64,000 nt of DNA, taken from NCBI RefSeq assembly GCF_015751785.1, contig NZ_JADOTY010000001.1, forward strand, positions 1,116,001 to 1,180,000, read 5' to 3'. The position numbers and the translations under genes are program-made. This stretch comes from Micromonospora vinacea (GTDB lineage: Bacteria > Actinomycetota > Actinomycetes > Mycobacteriales > Micromonosporaceae). Positions 49,397 through 64,000 of the stretch are shown here, one piece after another. Below the pieces are notes generated by a model, which was not told where the DNA came from, searched no databases, and worked only from the letters and a program-made list of their open reading frames with translations. Each line of letters starts with the position of its first letter. Position 1 is the first letter of the stretch.

Positions 49397-49408
49397 GTCT
49401 TATCTCCC

Positions 49409-50248
49409 TCAGCCGCGCTTACGCGTGGCGTAGCGGCGGCGGACGATCAGCCGGTCACTCGGCTGGCCCTTACGGCGGGTGCGGCCCTCGGGCTTACCCT
49501 GCGGGTTGACCGGGTGGCGACCACCGGAGGTCTTACCCTCACCACCACCGTGCGGGTGGTCGACCGGGTTCATGGCGACACCACGGACGGTCGGGCGCTT
49601 GCCCTTCCACCGCATCCGGCCGGCCTTACCCCAGTTGATGTTCGACTGGTCGGCGTTGCCGATCTCGCCGATGCTGGCGCGGCAGCGCACGTCCACACGC
49701 CGGATCTCACCGGACGGCATACGCAGGGTCGCGTACGCGCCCTCGCGGCCGAGCAGCTGGATGCCGACGCCGGCGGAACGGGCCAGCTTGGCCCCGCCAC
49801 CCGGACGCAGCTCCACGTTGTGGATCGTGGTACCGACCGGGATGTTGCGCAGCGGCAGGTTGTTACCCGGCTTGATGTCGGCGCCCGGGCCGGACTCGAC
49901 GCGGTCGCCCTGCTTCATGTCCTTCGGCGCGATGATGTACCGCTTCTCGCCGTCGGCGTAGTGCAGCAGCGCGATACGCGCCGTGCGGTTCGGGTCGTAC
50001 TCGATGTGAGCGACCTTCGCCGGCACGCCGTCCTTGTCGACCCGCTTGAAGTCGATCAGACGGTACTGGCGCTTGTGACCGCCACCGTGGTGCCGCGTGG
50101 TGATCCGGCCGTGGGCGTTACGCCCGCCCTTCTTCGGCAACGGAGCCAGCAGCGACTTTTCCGGCGTGGACCGGGTGATCTCGGCGAAGTCAGCGACACT
50201 CGAGCCACGTCGGCCCGGCGTCGTCGGCTTGTACTTACGGATAGCCAT
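49409..50248 (-). CDS. rplB: 50S ribosomal protein L2
   Basis: This 279-aa protein is essential for subunit association and close to the peptidyl-transferase centre. The C-terminal signature [20 protein letters not shown] contains the key histidine. The N-terminal part has [20 protein letters not shown]. It is 12 bp after rplW in the S10 cluster. Confidence 0.98.
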   Translation of the reverse strand: MAIRKYKPTTPGRRGSSVADFAEITRSTPEKSLLAPLPKKGGRNAHGRITTRHHGGGHKRQYRLIDFKRVDKDGVPAKVAHIEYDPNRTARIALLHYADGEKRYIIAPKDMKQGDRVESGPGADIKPGNNLPLRNIPVGTTIHNVELRPGGGAKLARSAGVGIQLLGREGAYATLRMPSGEIRRVDVRCRASIGEIGNADQSNINWGKAGRMRWKGKRPTVRGVAMNPVDHPHGGGEGKTSGGRHPVNPQGKPEGRTRRKGQPSDRLIVRRRYATRKRG

Positions 50249-50260
50249 TGTCTACACCCC

Positions 50261-50563
50261 TCAGCTGACCGGGCCGCCGAAGGCCTCGATGCGGTCACCG
50301 TCAGCCAGCTTCACGATCGCCCGCTTGGTCGCCTTGCGCTGACCGAAGCCGGTCTTGGTGCGCTTGCGCTTACCCTGGCGGTTGAGCGTGTTGACCGTCA
50401 GGACGCGGACGTTGAAGATCTGCTGGATAGCGATCTTGATCTCGGTCTTGTTCGCGTCCGGGTGCACCAGGAAGGTGTACCAGTTCCGGTTCAGCTCGCT
50501 GTAGCTCTTCTCCGAGACGACCGGCGCCACGATGATGTCGCGCGGGTCGGCGATCGTGCTCAC
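50261..50563 (-). CDS. rplW: 50S ribosomal protein L23
   Basis: This 100-aa exit-tunnel protein is the docking site of trigger factor and SRP. It shows [40 protein letters not shown] and the loop [20 protein letters not shown]. The GTG start overlaps the rplD stop by 4 bp. Confidence 0.97.
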   Translation of the reverse strand: MSTIADPRDIIVAPVVSEKSYSELNRNWYTFLVHPDANKTEIKIAIQQIFNVRVLTVNTLNRQGKRKRTKTGFGQRKATKRAIVKLADGDRIEAFGGPVS

Positions 50564-51210
50564 TTGCCACCCTCCTCGGTGGTCTCGGCGGGCACGCCCA
50601 GGAACTCGTCCAGGGCGTCCTTGGTGAAGACCACGTCGTCGGCCACCAGCACGTCGTACGTGTTCAGCTGGCCGGACTCGATCAGGTGCACCCGCGGCTC
50701 GTTGCGCAGCGACACCCAGTTCAGCTCGTCGGTGCTGCTCAGCACGACCAGGACCCGACGGGCCTCGGTGAGCTTGGTCAGCGTGGCCAGGGCCGCCTTG
50801 GTCGACGGCTTCTCGCCCGAGACGAACGCCTCGACGACGTGCACCTGCCCGGCGCGGGCCCGGTCGGAGAGGGCACCGCGCAGAGCGGCGGCCTTCATCT
50901 TCTTCGGGGTCCGCTGGCTGTAGTCGCGCGGCACGGGACCGTGCACGACGCCACCGCCGGCGAACTGCGGCGCGCGGATCGAGCCCTGCCGGGCGCGACC
51001 GGTGCCCTTCTGCTTGTACGGCTTCTTGCCGCCACCGGCGACCTCGCCGCGGGTCTTGGCCTTGTGCGTGCCCTGTCGGGCCGCCGCGAGCTGGGCCACC
51101 ACGACCTGGTGCATCAGCGCGACGTTGGCCTGCACGTCGAAGATGTCCTCCGGCAGCTCGACCGAGCCGCTGGTGGTGCCTTCGACGGTGCGCACGTCAA
51201 CGGTGGTCAC
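50560..51210 (-). CDS. rplD: 50S ribosomal protein L4
   Basis: This 216-aa protein has an extended loop lining the exit tunnel ([20 protein letters not shown]). Start and stop overlap rplC and rplW by 4 bp each. In enterics L4 represses the S10 operon; whether the rpsJ leader here is an L4 target is unknown. Confidence 0.97.
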   Translation of the reverse strand: MTTVDVRTVEGTTSGSVELPEDIFDVQANVALMHQVVVAQLAAARQGTHKAKTRGEVAGGGKKPYKQKGTGRARQGSIRAPQFAGGGVVHGPVPRDYSQRTPKKMKAAALRGALSDRARAGQVHVVEAFVSGEKPSTKAALATLTKLTEARRVLVVLSSTDELNWVSLRNEPRVHLIESGQLNTYDVLVADDVVFTKDALDEFLGVPAETTEEGGK

Positions 51211-51872
51211 TTGGCCGCACCGCCCTTCTTCACCTTGCTCTTGGCCGCGGTACGGACCAGAACGAGCGCGCCCTTCGGACCAGGGATGGCACCCCGGACG
51301 AGCAGCAGGTTGTTCTCGGTGTCGACCGCCTGGACGGTGAGGTTCTGCACGGTGTACCGCACGCCACCCATCCGGCCGGCCATCCGGGTGCCCTTGAAGA
51401 CACGACCCGGAGTGGCGCAGGCGCCGATGGAGCCGGGCGAGCGGTGCTTGCGCTCGACACCGTGGCTGGCGCGCAGACCGTGGAAGCCGTGCCGCTTCAT
51501 CGGGCCGGCGTAGCCCTTGCCCTTGGTCTTGCCGGTGACGTCGATGGTGACGCCGGCCGGGAACTCCTCGACAGTGACTTCCTGGCCGAGCGAGTATTCC
51601 CCAGCGTCCGTGGTGCGCAGCTCGACGATGTGCCGGCGCGGCGCCACGTCCGCCTTGGCGTAGTGCCCGCTGATCGGCTTCTTGACCTTGCGCGGGTCGA
51701 TGGTGCCGTATGCCAGCTGGACCGCTGAGTAACCGTCCTTCTCGGCGCTACGAACCTGGCTGATGACGCACGGGCCGGCCTCGACCACGGTCACGGGAAC
51801 AACACGGTTGTTGTCCCAGACCTGGGTCATGCCGAGCTTGGCGCCCAGGATCCCCTTGACTTGCCTGTCCAT
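51207..51872 (-). CDS. rplC: 50S ribosomal protein L3
   Basis: This 221-aa protein initiates large-subunit assembly. The loop that approaches the peptidyl-transferase centre is at [20 protein letters not shown]. The N-terminus [20 protein letters not shown] is typical of the actinobacterial form. It lies 11 bp after rpsJ and overlaps rplD. Confidence 0.97.
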   Translation of the reverse strand: MDRQVKGILGAKLGMTQVWDNNRVVPVTVVEAGPCVISQVRSAEKDGYSAVQLAYGTIDPRKVKKPISGHYAKADVAPRRHIVELRTTDAGEYSLGQEVTVEEFPAGVTIDVTGKTKGKGYAGPMKRHGFHGLRASHGVERKHRSPGSIGACATPGRVFKGTRMAGRMGGVRYTVQNLTVQAVDTENNLLLVRGAIPGPKGALVLVRTAAKSKVKKGGAAK

Positions 51873-51883
51873 TTGTCCGGTCC

Positions 51884-52192
51884 CTACAGCTTGATCTCGA
51901 TGTCGACGCCAGCCGGCAGGTCGAGGCGCATGAGCGAGTCGACCGTCTTCGGGGTCGGGTCGATGATGTCGATCAGCCGCTTGTGCGTGCGCATCTCGAA
52001 GTGCTCGCGCGAGTCCTTGTACTTGTGCGGCGAGCGGATAACGCAGAAACGGTTGATCTCCGTGGGCAGCGGCACCGGGCCCGCGACCTGCGCCCCGGTG
52101 CGCGTCACCGTCTCGACGATCTTCCGAGCCGAGGAGTCGACGACCTCGTGGTCATAGGCCTTGAGCCGGATGCGGATCTTCTGTCCCGCCAT
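51884..52192 (-). CDS. rpsJ: 30S ribosomal protein S10 (NusE)
   Basis: This 102-aa head protein also links transcription and translation through NusB/NusG. It shows [20 protein letters not shown] and [20 protein letters not shown]. The ATG at 52192 is the conserved start. It heads the long S10-spc gene run. Its leader carries the 20-mer shared with the rpsL leader. Confidence 0.98.
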
Positions 52193-52270
52193 GGTGGCTT
52201 CTGTTCCTTCTCTCGATGCCGCTGTGTTGCGGGCGCCTGTACCGGCTGGCACAGGCCCACTTCGCCGACC

Positions 52271-52290
52271 CCCGCGGTCGGGCGTGTCGC
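52271..52290 (-). promoter_or_regulatory. Leader 20-mer shared with the rpsL operon
   Basis: On the minus strand this reads GCGACACGCCCGACCGCGGG, identical to 57081-57100. Here the following bases allow a hairpin CCGACC/GGTCGG with a GCGGG loop. It lies 79-98 nt upstream of the rpsJ start. Confidence 0.6.
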
Positions 52291-52387
52291 GCCCTCGGGC
52301 CGGGCTCCGCCCCGTGGTTCCGGAGTGGTGCTGACCGCGCGGTGGGTCAAGGCGCCGATCGCATTACCGCGACCTGAACGCCGTGCG

Positions 52388-52420
52388 AGGGTGGTTGGCG
52401 ACTGGGCCGCCAACCACCCT
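52388..52420 (-). terminator. tuf terminator hairpin
   Basis: A perfect 13-bp stem (AGGGTGGTTGGCG at 52388-52400, complement 52408-52420) with a 7-nt loop lies 120 bp after the tuf stop. Confidence 0.75.
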
Positions 52421-52542
52421 ACGCTCGACTGCCTCGCCACCCGGAGGTTCAGCGAAAGCCGAACACAGGCGACGAACTGTCGTTACGCAACCTGACTAGT
52501 ATGCCGCACGACCGGCGGCGGGTCTAATCGGGGTTACCTAGC

Positions 52543-53736
52543 TCACTTGTTGATCTTGGTGACGAACCCGGCGCCGACGGTGCGGCCACCCTCGCGGATC
52601 GCGAACTTGAGGTTCTCCTCCATGGCGATGGGCTGGATCAGCTTCACCGACATGGACGTGTTGTCACCCGGCATGACCATCTCGGTGCCCTCGGGGAGGG
52701 TGACGACACCGGTGACGTCCGTGGTCCGGAAGTAGAACTGCGGACGGTAGTTCTGGAAGAACGGGGTGTGCCGGCCGCCCTCCTCCTTGGAGAGGATGTA
52801 GACCGTCGCCTCGAACTCCGTGTGCGGGGTGTTCGAGCCCGGCTTCACGACGACCATGCCGCGCTCGACCTCGTCGCGCTTGGTACCACGCAGCAGCAGG
52901 CCGACGTTCTCGCCTGCGCGGGCGTCGTCCAGGGTCTTCCGGAACATCTCGATCGCGGTGACCTTGGTCTTGAAGCTCTTCTCCTTGATACCGACGAGCT
53001 CGACATCCTCGTTCGGCAGGAGAACGCCGCGCTCCACGCGACCGGTGACGACGGTGCCACGACCGGTGATCGTGAAGACGTCCTCAACCGGCATCAGGAA
53101 CGGCTTGTCAACCTCGCGCTCCGGCTGCGGGATCGAGGTGTCGACAGCGGTCATCAGGTCCAGCAGCTTGCCGGTCCACTCGGGGTCACCCTCGAGGGCC
53201 TTCAGCGCCGAAACCCGAACGACCGGCAGGTCGTCACCCGGGTACTCCTGCGAGGAGAGCAGCTCACGGACCTCGAGCTCGACGAGCTCCAGGAGCTCCT
53301 CGTCATCGACCATGTCGCTCTTGTTGAGCGCCACGACGATGTACGGCACACCGACCTGACGGGCCAGCAGCACGTGCTCGCGGGTCTGCGGCATCGGGCC
53401 GTCGGTCGCCGCGACCACCAGGATCGCGCCGTCCATCTGCGCGGCACCGGTGATCATGTTCTTGATGTAGTCGGCGTGACCAGGGCAGTCGACGTGCGCG
53501 TAGTGCCGCGACTCGGTCTGGTACTCGACGTGCGCGATCGAGATCGTGATGCCGCGGGCCTTCTCCTCCGGCGCCTTGTCGATCTCGTCGAACGGCGTGT
53601 AGGGGTTCAGGTCCGGGTACTGGTCGTGCAGGACCTTGGTGATGGCCGCCGTCAGCGTCGTCTTACCGTGGTCGATGTGACCAATGGTGCCGATGTTGAC
53701 GTGCGGCTTAGTCCGCTCGAACTTAGCCTTCGCCAC
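52543..53736 (-). CDS. tuf: Elongation factor Tu
   Basis: This 397-aa GTPase delivers aminoacyl-tRNA to the ribosome. G1 is [10 protein letters not shown]3 is DCPGHADY and G4 is NKSD; domains 2 and 3 follow with [16 protein letters not shown] and the C-terminal [20 protein letters not shown]. It is of normal length with no insertion. The ATG has an AGGAGGA site. It is the last gene of the str cluster, 212 bp after fusA with a hairpin in between, so extra transcription from its own promoter is possible. Confidence 0.99.
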   Translation of the reverse strand: MAKAKFERTKPHVNIGTIGHIDHGKTTLTAAITKVLHDQYPDLNPYTPFDEIDKAPEEKARGITISIAHVEYQTESRHYAHVDCPGHADYIKNMITGAAQMDGAILVVAATDGPMPQTREHVLLARQVGVPYIVVALNKSDMVDDEELLELVELEVRELLSSQEYPGDDLPVVRVSALKALEGDPEWTGKLLDLMTAVDTSIPQPEREVDKPFLMPVEDVFTITGRGTVVTGRVERGVLLPNEDVELVGIKEKSFKTKVTAIEMFRKTLDDARAGENVGLLLRGTKRDEVERGMVVVKPGSNTPHTEFEATVYILSKEEGGRHTPFFQNYRPQFYFRTTDVTGVVTLPEGTEMVMPGDNTSMSVKLIQPIAMEENLKFAIREGGRTVGAGFVTKINK

Positions 53737-53808
53737 TGGTGTCCTCCTGTGGACTTCTTGGTTCGTACGCCCGGCGCGCCGGTCGGCGCTTAGGACTCTG
53801 TCGACAGC

Positions 53809-53832
53809 CTTTCCGGCCTGACGGCCGGAGAG
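53809..53832 (-). terminator. Hairpin between fusA and tuf (attenuator or processing site)
   Basis: A ten-base-pair stem with one mismatch around a 4-nt loop (CTTTCCGGCC/GGCCGGAGAG) sits in the 212-bp gap. Confidence 0.45.
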
Positions 53833-53948
53833 CCTTTGTGGGTTCTGCGGCGATGAAGCCTACAGGCCCGGTCTCACGCGATCCGATCGTGGTGGCCGCG
53901 GGCGGGTGAACCCTCCCGCGACCAACCACGAATCACCAGCTCAGGGCT

Positions 53949-56045
<2,097 letters not shown>

Positions 56046-56119
56046 TTCAATCCCTACTTATCGTCGTCTCGACTCAACTGGTGGCGGTTCCGGCGCCCGG
56101 AGGCGCCGGAACCAGGGTG

Positions 56120-56590
56120 TTACCAGCGGTAGTGCGCGAAGGCCTTGTTCGACTCGGCCATCTTGTGCGTGTCCTCGCGCCGCTTGACGGCGGCACCGAG
56201 GCCGTTGCTCGCGTCCAGCAGCTCGTTCATCAGCCGCTCGACCATGGTCTTCTCGCGACGGGCGCGGGAGTACGTGACCAGCCAGCGCAGGCCCAGGGTG
56301 GTCGCCCGGGTCGGGCGGACCTCGACCGGAACCTGGTAGGTGGCGCCACCGACACGACGGCTACGCACCTCGAGGGTCGGCTTGACGTTGTCCATCGCCC
56401 GCTTGAGGGTGACGACCGGGTCGGTGCCGGACTTCTCGCGGCAGCCCTCGAGGGCCGCGTACACGATCGACTCGGCGAGCTGACGCTTGCCGCGGAGCAG
56501 GATCTTGTTCACCAGCTGGGTGACCAGCGGCGAGTTGTACACCGGGTCAGCGACCAGTGGCCGCCGCGGAGCGGGTCCCTTACGCGGCAT
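56120..56590 (-). CDS. rpsG: 30S ribosomal protein S7
   Basis: This 156-aa assembly initiator of the 30S head reads [20 protein letters not shown] at the start and then [20 protein letters not shown] and [20 protein letters not shown]. The ATG at 56590 lies one base after the rpsL stop; the longer open frame overlaps rpsL and is not used. Confidence 0.98.
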   Translation of the reverse strand: MPRKGPAPRRPLVADPVYNSPLVTQLVNKILLRGKRQLAESIVYAALEGCREKSGTDPVVTLKRAMDNVKPTLEVRSRRVGGATYQVPVEVRPTRATTLGLRWLVTYSRARREKTMVERLMNELLDASNGLGAAVKRREDTHKMAESNKAFAHYRW

Positions 56591-56591
56591 G

Positions 56592-56966
56592 TCAGCTCTT
56601 CTCCTTCTTCGCGCCGTAACGGCTGCGCGCCTGCTTGCGGTTACGGACACCCTGGGTGTCCAGCGAGCCGCGAACGATCTTGTAACGCACGCCGGGGAGG
56701 TCCTTCACCCGGCCACCGCGAACGAGCACGATCGAGTGCTCCTGCAGGTTGTGACCGACGCCGGGGATGTAGGCGGTCACCTCGATCTGGCTGCTGAGCT
56801 TCACGCGAGCGACCTTGCGCAGCGCCGAGTTCGGCTTCTTAGGGGTGGTGGTGTACACGCGGGTGCACACGCCGCGCCGCTGAGGAGAACCCTTCAGCGC
56901 CGGGGTCTTGGTCTTGGTCGTCTTCGCCTGGCGGCCCTTTCGGACCAGCTGCTGGATCGTGGGCAC
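56592..56966 (-). CDS. rpsL: 30S ribosomal protein S12
   Basis: This 124-aa decoding-centre protein keeps the lysines whose mutation gives streptomycin resistance: one in [16 protein letters not shown] and one in [17 protein letters not shown]. It therefore looks streptomycin-sensitive at this locus. It heads the str operon, about 290 nt after the predicted transcription start. Confidence 0.98.
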   Translation of the reverse strand: MPTIQQLVRKGRQAKTTKTKTPALKGSPQRRGVCTRVYTTTPKKPNSALRKVARVKLSSQIEVTAYIPGVGHNLQEHSIVLVRGGRVKDLPGVRYKIVRGSLDTQGVRNRKQARSRYGAKKEKS

Positions 56967-57080
56967 CGGGTTTCTCCGCTCCCTTCGGCCGCGTTAGCGA
57001 CCGCGCCGTCTGCTCGTTAACCGGCCTGATGACCGGCTCTCCTACATTCCGACCAGGGTCGCCTTGCGGAGACCCCGGCA

Positions 57081-57100
57081 CCCGCGGTCGGGCGTGTCGC
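57081..57100 (-). promoter_or_regulatory. Leader 20-mer shared with the rpsJ operon
   Basis: On the minus strand this is identical to the sequence at 52271-52290 (GCGACACGCCCGACCGCGGG). It lies 115-134 nt upstream of the rpsL start, inside the predicted 5' leader. Confidence 0.6.
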
Positions 57101-57232
57101 CCTCGTCACGGCCCCGTTGCGACGCTCTCGCGTGCGTACCGGGTTTGTGTCACCGGCGCGCGGGTCGCCCCGCCCCGGATCCTTGACTTGTCGTGCCGCC
57201 GCCCGTAAGCCGGAAACAGCGCACGCACGAGT

Positions 57233-57252
57233 TGCCCGGGCATGCCCGGGCA
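57233..57252. promoter_or_regulatory. Perfect 20-bp palindrome at the rpsL transcript start
   Basis: TGCCCGGGCATGCCCGGGCA reads the same on both strands. The predicted start of the rpsL transcript is about 57255, so the RNA would begin with this hairpin. It may be a protein-binding operator or a 5' stabilising stem. Confidence 0.6.
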
Positions 57253-57261
57253 CAAGGGGAA

Positions 57262-57290
57262 AGAGTACCTACCACAACCGCCCAGGTCAA
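57262..57290 (-). promoter_or_regulatory. Predicted strong promoter of the rpsL-rpsG-fusA-tuf operon
   Basis: On the minus strand TTGACC (57285-57290) and TACTCT (57262-57267) are separated by exactly 17 bp, close to the actinomycete housekeeping consensus. Confidence 0.75.
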
Positions 57291-57475
57291 AACGGAATGG
57301 CCCGGCGACCGTCTCACAACCCGCCGGCCGGATCTCGTCCTGCCCCGTCGCCCGCGATGGGCACCTACGAATACAAGTGTACCGGCTTCCCCGCAGAAGC
57401 ACCCATCGCCCCCGGAGGGACCGAACCCTTCCGCGGGAAAGCCCCGTCAGGTGCCGGAACTGTCGGTGGTCACCC

Positions 57476-58420
57476 TCAGGTCAGGGCGAGAAGCAGGGCC
57501 AGGCCCAGGCCCAGCAGGCTGAGCAGTGCCCCCACCGCGCCGCAGCTGATCCCGGCCATCGCCAGCCCGCGCCCGGTGAATTGGACCGCGGAGGGCGCGG
57601 CTGGCCGGCGGATCTGCCGCCGGCCGAGCAGCCCGACGACGACCGCCGCGCCGCCGGCCAGCACACCCAGCGCGGCGAACGCTCCGGAGGCCCACGCCCC
57701 GCCGTCGTTCTTGAAGGCCACTCCGAAACAGATCACCAGCAGCGAGACCAGGACCGACGCGACCCCCGCCACCAGCGCCCCGATGGCCAACCCGGAGGTG
57801 ACCGGCGCCACGTCCAGGTGCACGACGCCGAACGGCGTACCGGAGACCGTCTCCACCCGCTTCGGCGGTCGGCGTTGGTCGTCGGTGGGCGGCGGCACCG
57901 AACGCTCGTGCATGCCACCCCACCCGGGGCCGTGCCCCGGCGGACCCCAGCCGGGCGGCGCCCCGAGCCCGGACGGCGGCGGACCCCACCCGGGATGCGC
58001 TCCAGGCCCGGACGGCGGCGGACCCCACCCGTACGGCACACCCGGCCCAACTGCCGGCGGGCCCCAGCCGGGCGGCACACCGGGCCCAGATGGGGGTGGA
58101 CCCCAGCCGGGCGGCGGCATGCCGGGCCCGGACGAGGGCGGACCCCAGCCCGGGGGCGGCACACCCGGCCCCGACGGGGGCGGACCCCAGCCCTGCGGCG
58201 GCATCGAGGCCGGCGCGCTGGAGACCGGGTACGGCTGCGCGGAGTCGGGTGCCGTGCTCGTACCCCAGCCGGAGTGCGGCGGCGGGCTCGGGGTGGACAC
58301 CGGTGGCTGTGGTTCGTCACCCGGGCCGGGTCGCGCCCAGTCACTCGGCTCGGACGGAGGAACCGGCGGGTCCGGCACGCCGGCCGGTTCGTCCGCAGGG
58401 GGCCGCGCCGGTTCCGTCAC
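57476..58420 (-). CDS. Pro/Gly-rich membrane protein (DUF4190-like C-terminus)
   Basis: The GTG at 58420 follows GGAGGACCTC and gives 314 aa. The N-terminal ~170 residues are Pro/Gly-rich and contain about eight tandem copies of a unit like GWGPPPSGPGVPP. The C-terminal part has four hydrophobic segments in two hairpins (SGLAIGALVAGVASVLVSLL; LAMAGISCGAVGALLSLLGL), resembling the DUF4190 family of small actinomycete membrane proteins. The function is unknown. It lies between rpsL and rpoC with another small membrane protein, on the same strand. Confidence 0.82.
   Translation of the reverse strand: MTEPARPPADEPAGVPDPPVPPSEPSDWARPGPGDEPQPPVSTPSPPPHSGWGTSTAPDSAQPYPVSSAPASMPPQGWGPPPSGPGVPPPGWGPPSSGPGMPPPGWGPPPSGPGVPPGWGPPAVGPGVPYGWGPPPSGPGAHPGWGPPPSGLGAPPGWGPPGHGPGWGGMHERSVPPPTDDQRRPPKRVETVSGTPFGVVHLDVAPVTSGLAIGALVAGVASVLVSLLVICFGVAFKNDGGAWASGAFAALGVLAGGAAVVVGLLGRRQIRRPAAPSAVQFTGRGLAMAGISCGAVGALLSLLGLGLALLLALT
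57940..58205 (-). repeat. Tandem coding repeat for GWGPPPSGPG-type units
   Basis: Imperfect tandem units of about 36-39 nt (forward strand GGACCCCAGCCGGG and variants) encode the Pro/Gly repeats of the overlapping membrane-protein gene. Confidence 0.75.
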
Positions 58421-58520
58421 GAGGTCCTCCAGTCGAAAGGCCGCCACCGCCACACGGCGGACATCGGCCAGGCTACCGCCGCAGGCGCCGGCGCCCGCGC
58501 CGGGCGCGGGCGCCGGCGGC

Positions 58521-58889
58521 TCAGTCCATGTTCGCCGGGTAGTCGTGACCGAACGGGGCGCCGGCCAACCGGACCACCCCGATGACCACAGCGGCCACCA
58601 GGCTGACCGCGACAAGCACCAGGCCGGTCCAGGCCATCCACTCCCCCCGCCGCAGCCAGACGCTGCCGGTCAGGAAACCCCCCGAGGCGTACGCCTCGCG
58701 GCGTGCCTGGCGGGCCAGTTGCAGGGCCACCGTCGCCGGCACCACGCCACCGATGAACAGCCCGGTCAGCATGCCGAGCAGGCCCAGCGCGAAGACCGCC
58801 CGTGCCTTCGTGGCGCGGGCCGGGTCCGGGTCCAGCGGGTGGCGCAGGCCCGGTTGGGCGAGGGACACCTGCCCGGGTGCGGTCGTCAT
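58521..58889 (-). CDS. Small two-to-three helix membrane protein, DUF4190-like
   Basis: This 122-aa protein has hydrophobic segments AVFALGLLGMLTGLFIGGVV and AWTGLVLVAVSLVAAVVIGV, separated by the basic loop ALQLARQARREAYASGG. The pattern of helix pair plus amphipathic loop resembles the C-terminal half of its neighbour, so the two may be related by duplication. It lies 100 bp before that gene and 62 bp downstream of the rpoC terminator hairpin in transcription order. No function is known. Confidence 0.78.
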   Translation of the reverse strand: MTTAPGQVSLAQPGLRHPLDPDPARATKARAVFALGLLGMLTGLFIGGVVPATVALQLARQARREAYASGGFLTGSVWLRRGEWMAWTGLVLVAVSLVAAVVIGVVRLAGAPFGHDYPANMD

Positions 58890-58932
58890 CCCCCCATCAT
58901 GCCGAACCCGGCCCGAGGGTGGGTGGGCACGG

Positions 58933-58974
58933 ACACGACGAGGCCCCCGGCTTTCACCGGGGGCCTCGTCGTGT
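58933..58974 (-). terminator. rpoC terminator hairpin
   Basis: A perfect 18-bp stem (58933-58950 with 58957-58974) containing GAGGCCCCCGG and a CTTTCA loop lies 10 bp after the rpoC stop. It is the strongest hairpin at this end of the window. Confidence 0.85.
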
Positions 58975-58983
58975 GACTGGTGC

Positions 58984-62871
<3,888 letters not shown>

Positions 62872-62914
62872 TATGTCCCCTATGTCGTCGTCTGTACTGC
62901 TAATTCTCGGGTGG

Positions 62915-62944
62915 GGTCGGGGGCCGGCGAGCCGGCCCCCGACC
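62915..62944 (-). terminator. Hairpin between rpoB and rpoC (possible attenuator)
   Basis: A perfect 14-bp inverted repeat (GGTCGGGGGCCGGC at 62915-62928, complement 62931-62944) lies directly after the rpoB stop. As both genes are needed in equal amounts it is more likely a stability or processing stem than a full terminator. Confidence 0.5.
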
Positions 62945-62951
62945 GCTCACC

Positions 62952-64000
62952 TCAGACCTCTTCGACCGAGCTCGGCTCGCGCCGGGACAGGTCGATGCCC
63001 AGCTCCTCAGCGGCCCGGAACACCTCGTCGTCGGTCTCGCGCATTTCCAGGGCCACACCGTCGCTGGAGAGCACCTCAACGTTGAGGCACAGCGACTGCA
63101 GCTCCTTGAGCAGCACCTTGAACGACTCCGGGATGCCCGGCTCCGGGATGTTCTCGCCCTTGACGATGGCCTCGTAGACCTTCACTCGGCCGAGCACGTC
63201 GTCGGACTTGATCGTGAGCAGCTCCTGCAGGGCGTAGGCAGCGCCGTACGCCTGCATCGCCCAGCACTCCATCTCACCGAAACGCTGACCACCGAACTGC
63301 GCCTTACCACCCAGCGGCTGCTGCGTGATCATCGAGTACGGGCCGGTCGAACGAGCGTGGATCTTGTCGTCGACCAGGTGGTTGAGCTTCAGGATGTAGA
63401 CGTAGCCGACCGCGATCGGGTCCGGCAGCGGCTCGCCGGAACGACCGTCGAACAGCTGCGCCTTGCCGGTACGCCCGATCAGCTGCTTGCCGTCCCGGTT
63501 GGGCAGGGTCGACTCGAGCAGACCGGAGATCTCCTCCTCGCGGGCACCGTCGAAGACCGGGGTGGCCACGTTGGTGTCGCCCTCGGACTCGTGCGCATCG
63601 ATCGAACGGAGCTGGCGCTTCCAGTCGGCGTCGTCACCCTCGACCTTCCAACCGGTCTTGGCGACCCAACCGAGGTGGGTCTCCAGCACCTGGCCGATGT
63701 TCATCCGGCTCGGCACACCGAGCGGGTTGAGCACGATGTCGACCGGGGTGCCGTCCTCGAGGAACGGCATGTCCTCGATCGGCAGGATCTTCGAGATGAC
63801 ACCCTTGTTGCCGTGCCGGCCGGCGAGCTTGTCGCCGTCCTGGATCTTGCGCTTCTGGGCGACGTAGACCCGGACCAGCTCGTTGACACCCGGCGGCAAC
63901 TCGTCGCCGTCCTCGCGGGAGAACGTGCGCACACCGATGACCGTGCCGGTCTCGCCGTGCGGCACCTTCAGCGAGGTGTCCCGAACCTCACGCGCCTTCT
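62952..64000 (-). CDS. rpoB: RNA polymerase beta subunit (3' part; 5' end outside the window)
   Basis: The reading frame is open through the window edge ([20 protein letters not shown]), so only the C-terminal ~349 residues are present. They include the conserved [33 protein letters not shown], and [20 protein letters not shown] with the clamp-connector that follows. The rifampicin-resistance region is upstream of this part and cannot be inspected. It is directly followed by rpoC. Confidence 0.99.
   Translation of the reverse strand, partial: KAREVRDTSLKVPHGETGTVIGVRTFSREDGDELPPGVNELVRVYVAQKRKIQDGDKLAGRHGNKGVISKILPIEDMPFLEDGTPVDIVLNPLGVPSRMNIGQVLETHLGWVAKTGWKVEGDDADWKRQLRSIDAHESEGDTNVATPVFDGAREEEISGLLESTLPNRDGKQLIGRTGKAQLFDGRSGEPLPDPIAVGYVYILKLNHLVDDKIHARSTGPYSMITQQPLGGKAQFGGQRFGEMECWAMQAYGAAYALQELLTIKSDDVLGRVKVYEAIVKGENIPEPGIPESFKVLLKELQSLCLNVEVLSSDGVALEMRETDDEVFRAAEELGIDLSRREPSSVEEV

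Larger units (their letters stand above)
52193..52542. other. Intergenic region between tuf and rpsJ, 350 bp
   Basis: It contains the tuf terminator (52388-52420), a stretch that should hold the rpsJ promoter (TTGACC appears on the minus strand near 52345, without a good -10), and the conserved 20-mer at 52271-52290 in the presumed rpsJ leader. No gene was seen. Confidence 0.6.
56967..57475. other. Regulatory region upstream of rpsL, about 500 bp
   Basis: It contains a good promoter (57262-57290), a perfect 20-bp palindrome at the predicted transcript start (57233-57252), and the leader 20-mer shared with rpsJ (57081-57100). Between 57300 and 57475 lies the space to the stop of the Pro-rich membrane protein gene; no further gene was seen. 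Confidence 0.6.

Noticed and set aside
63963..63965. Possible start codon for a short rpoB-like gene
   Set aside because: The frame continues to the window edge with conserved rpoB residues; this codon is an internal valine.

Overview
The window looks like an actinomycete chromosome, most likely Micromonospora or a close relative in the Micromonosporaceae. The evidence is a GC content near 70%, many GTG starts, tightly packed 4-bp start/stop overlaps, a four-gene conservon, an F420/FMN-type LLM oxidoreductase, and the actinobacterial ribosomal-protein order with a zinc-type S14. The genus is inferred from protein character; no database search was possible. No rRNA, tRNA, CRISPR array, transposase, prophage or origin was seen.

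Layout. Positions 1-954 hold the 3' end of a HemD-like/winged-helix regulator. Positions 1000-5621 (minus) are a complete conservon: NIT-domain sensor kinase, Roadblock protein, DUF742 protein, P-loop GTPase. It is divergent from an orphan branched-chain-type binding lipoprotein (6066-7244). Positions 7459-11765 carry an NMT1/SsuA-type ABC transporter (permease, binding lipoprotein, ATPase) with a coupled LLM oxidoreductase and cupin. A large Thr/Ala-rich membrane protein follows (11842-15012).

Positions 21276-15201 (minus) form a seven-gene thiamine operon: promoter, TPP riboswitch, thiE, thiO, thiS, thiG, a second ThiE/TenI-like gene, thiD, thiC. Positions 21555-28015 encode a 1943-aa secreted ThuA/sugar-dehydrogenase/PKD protein and a small anchored protein. 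Positions 28207-33548 hold an aldo/keto reductase, a nucleotidyltransferase, an ABC-F ATPase, an RsmC-like methyltransferase and a divergent membrane-anchored protein.

From 33562 to the end nearly everything is on the minus strand and belongs to the core translation/transcription block. Read in the direction of transcription it runs rpoB(partial)-rpoC, two small membrane proteins, rpsL-rpsG-fusA-tuf, the S10 and spc clusters to rplO, secY-adk-map, a DUF1707 membrane gene, infA-rpmJ-rpsM-rpsK-rpsD-rpoA-rplQ, and truA.

The most unusual content is non-coding. At least four families of long inverted-repeat elements occur. A 70-bp element is found twice with paired arms whose outer parts differ and a nearly invariant 26-nt loop (7302-7371, 17621-17690). 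A 77-bp palindrome is found twice (15067-15143, 28084-28160). A 61-bp palindrome occurs as an inverted pair bracketing the DUF1707 gene inside the ribosomal block (38621-38681, 39299-39359). A fourth palindrome lies in the 5' coding region of the second thiE. Two of these elements are read in frame as the N- and C-terminal extensions of that ThiE/TenI-like protein. The leaders of the rpsJ and rpsL operons share an identical 20-mer, and a perfect 20-bp palindrome sits at the predicted transcription start of the rpsL operon.
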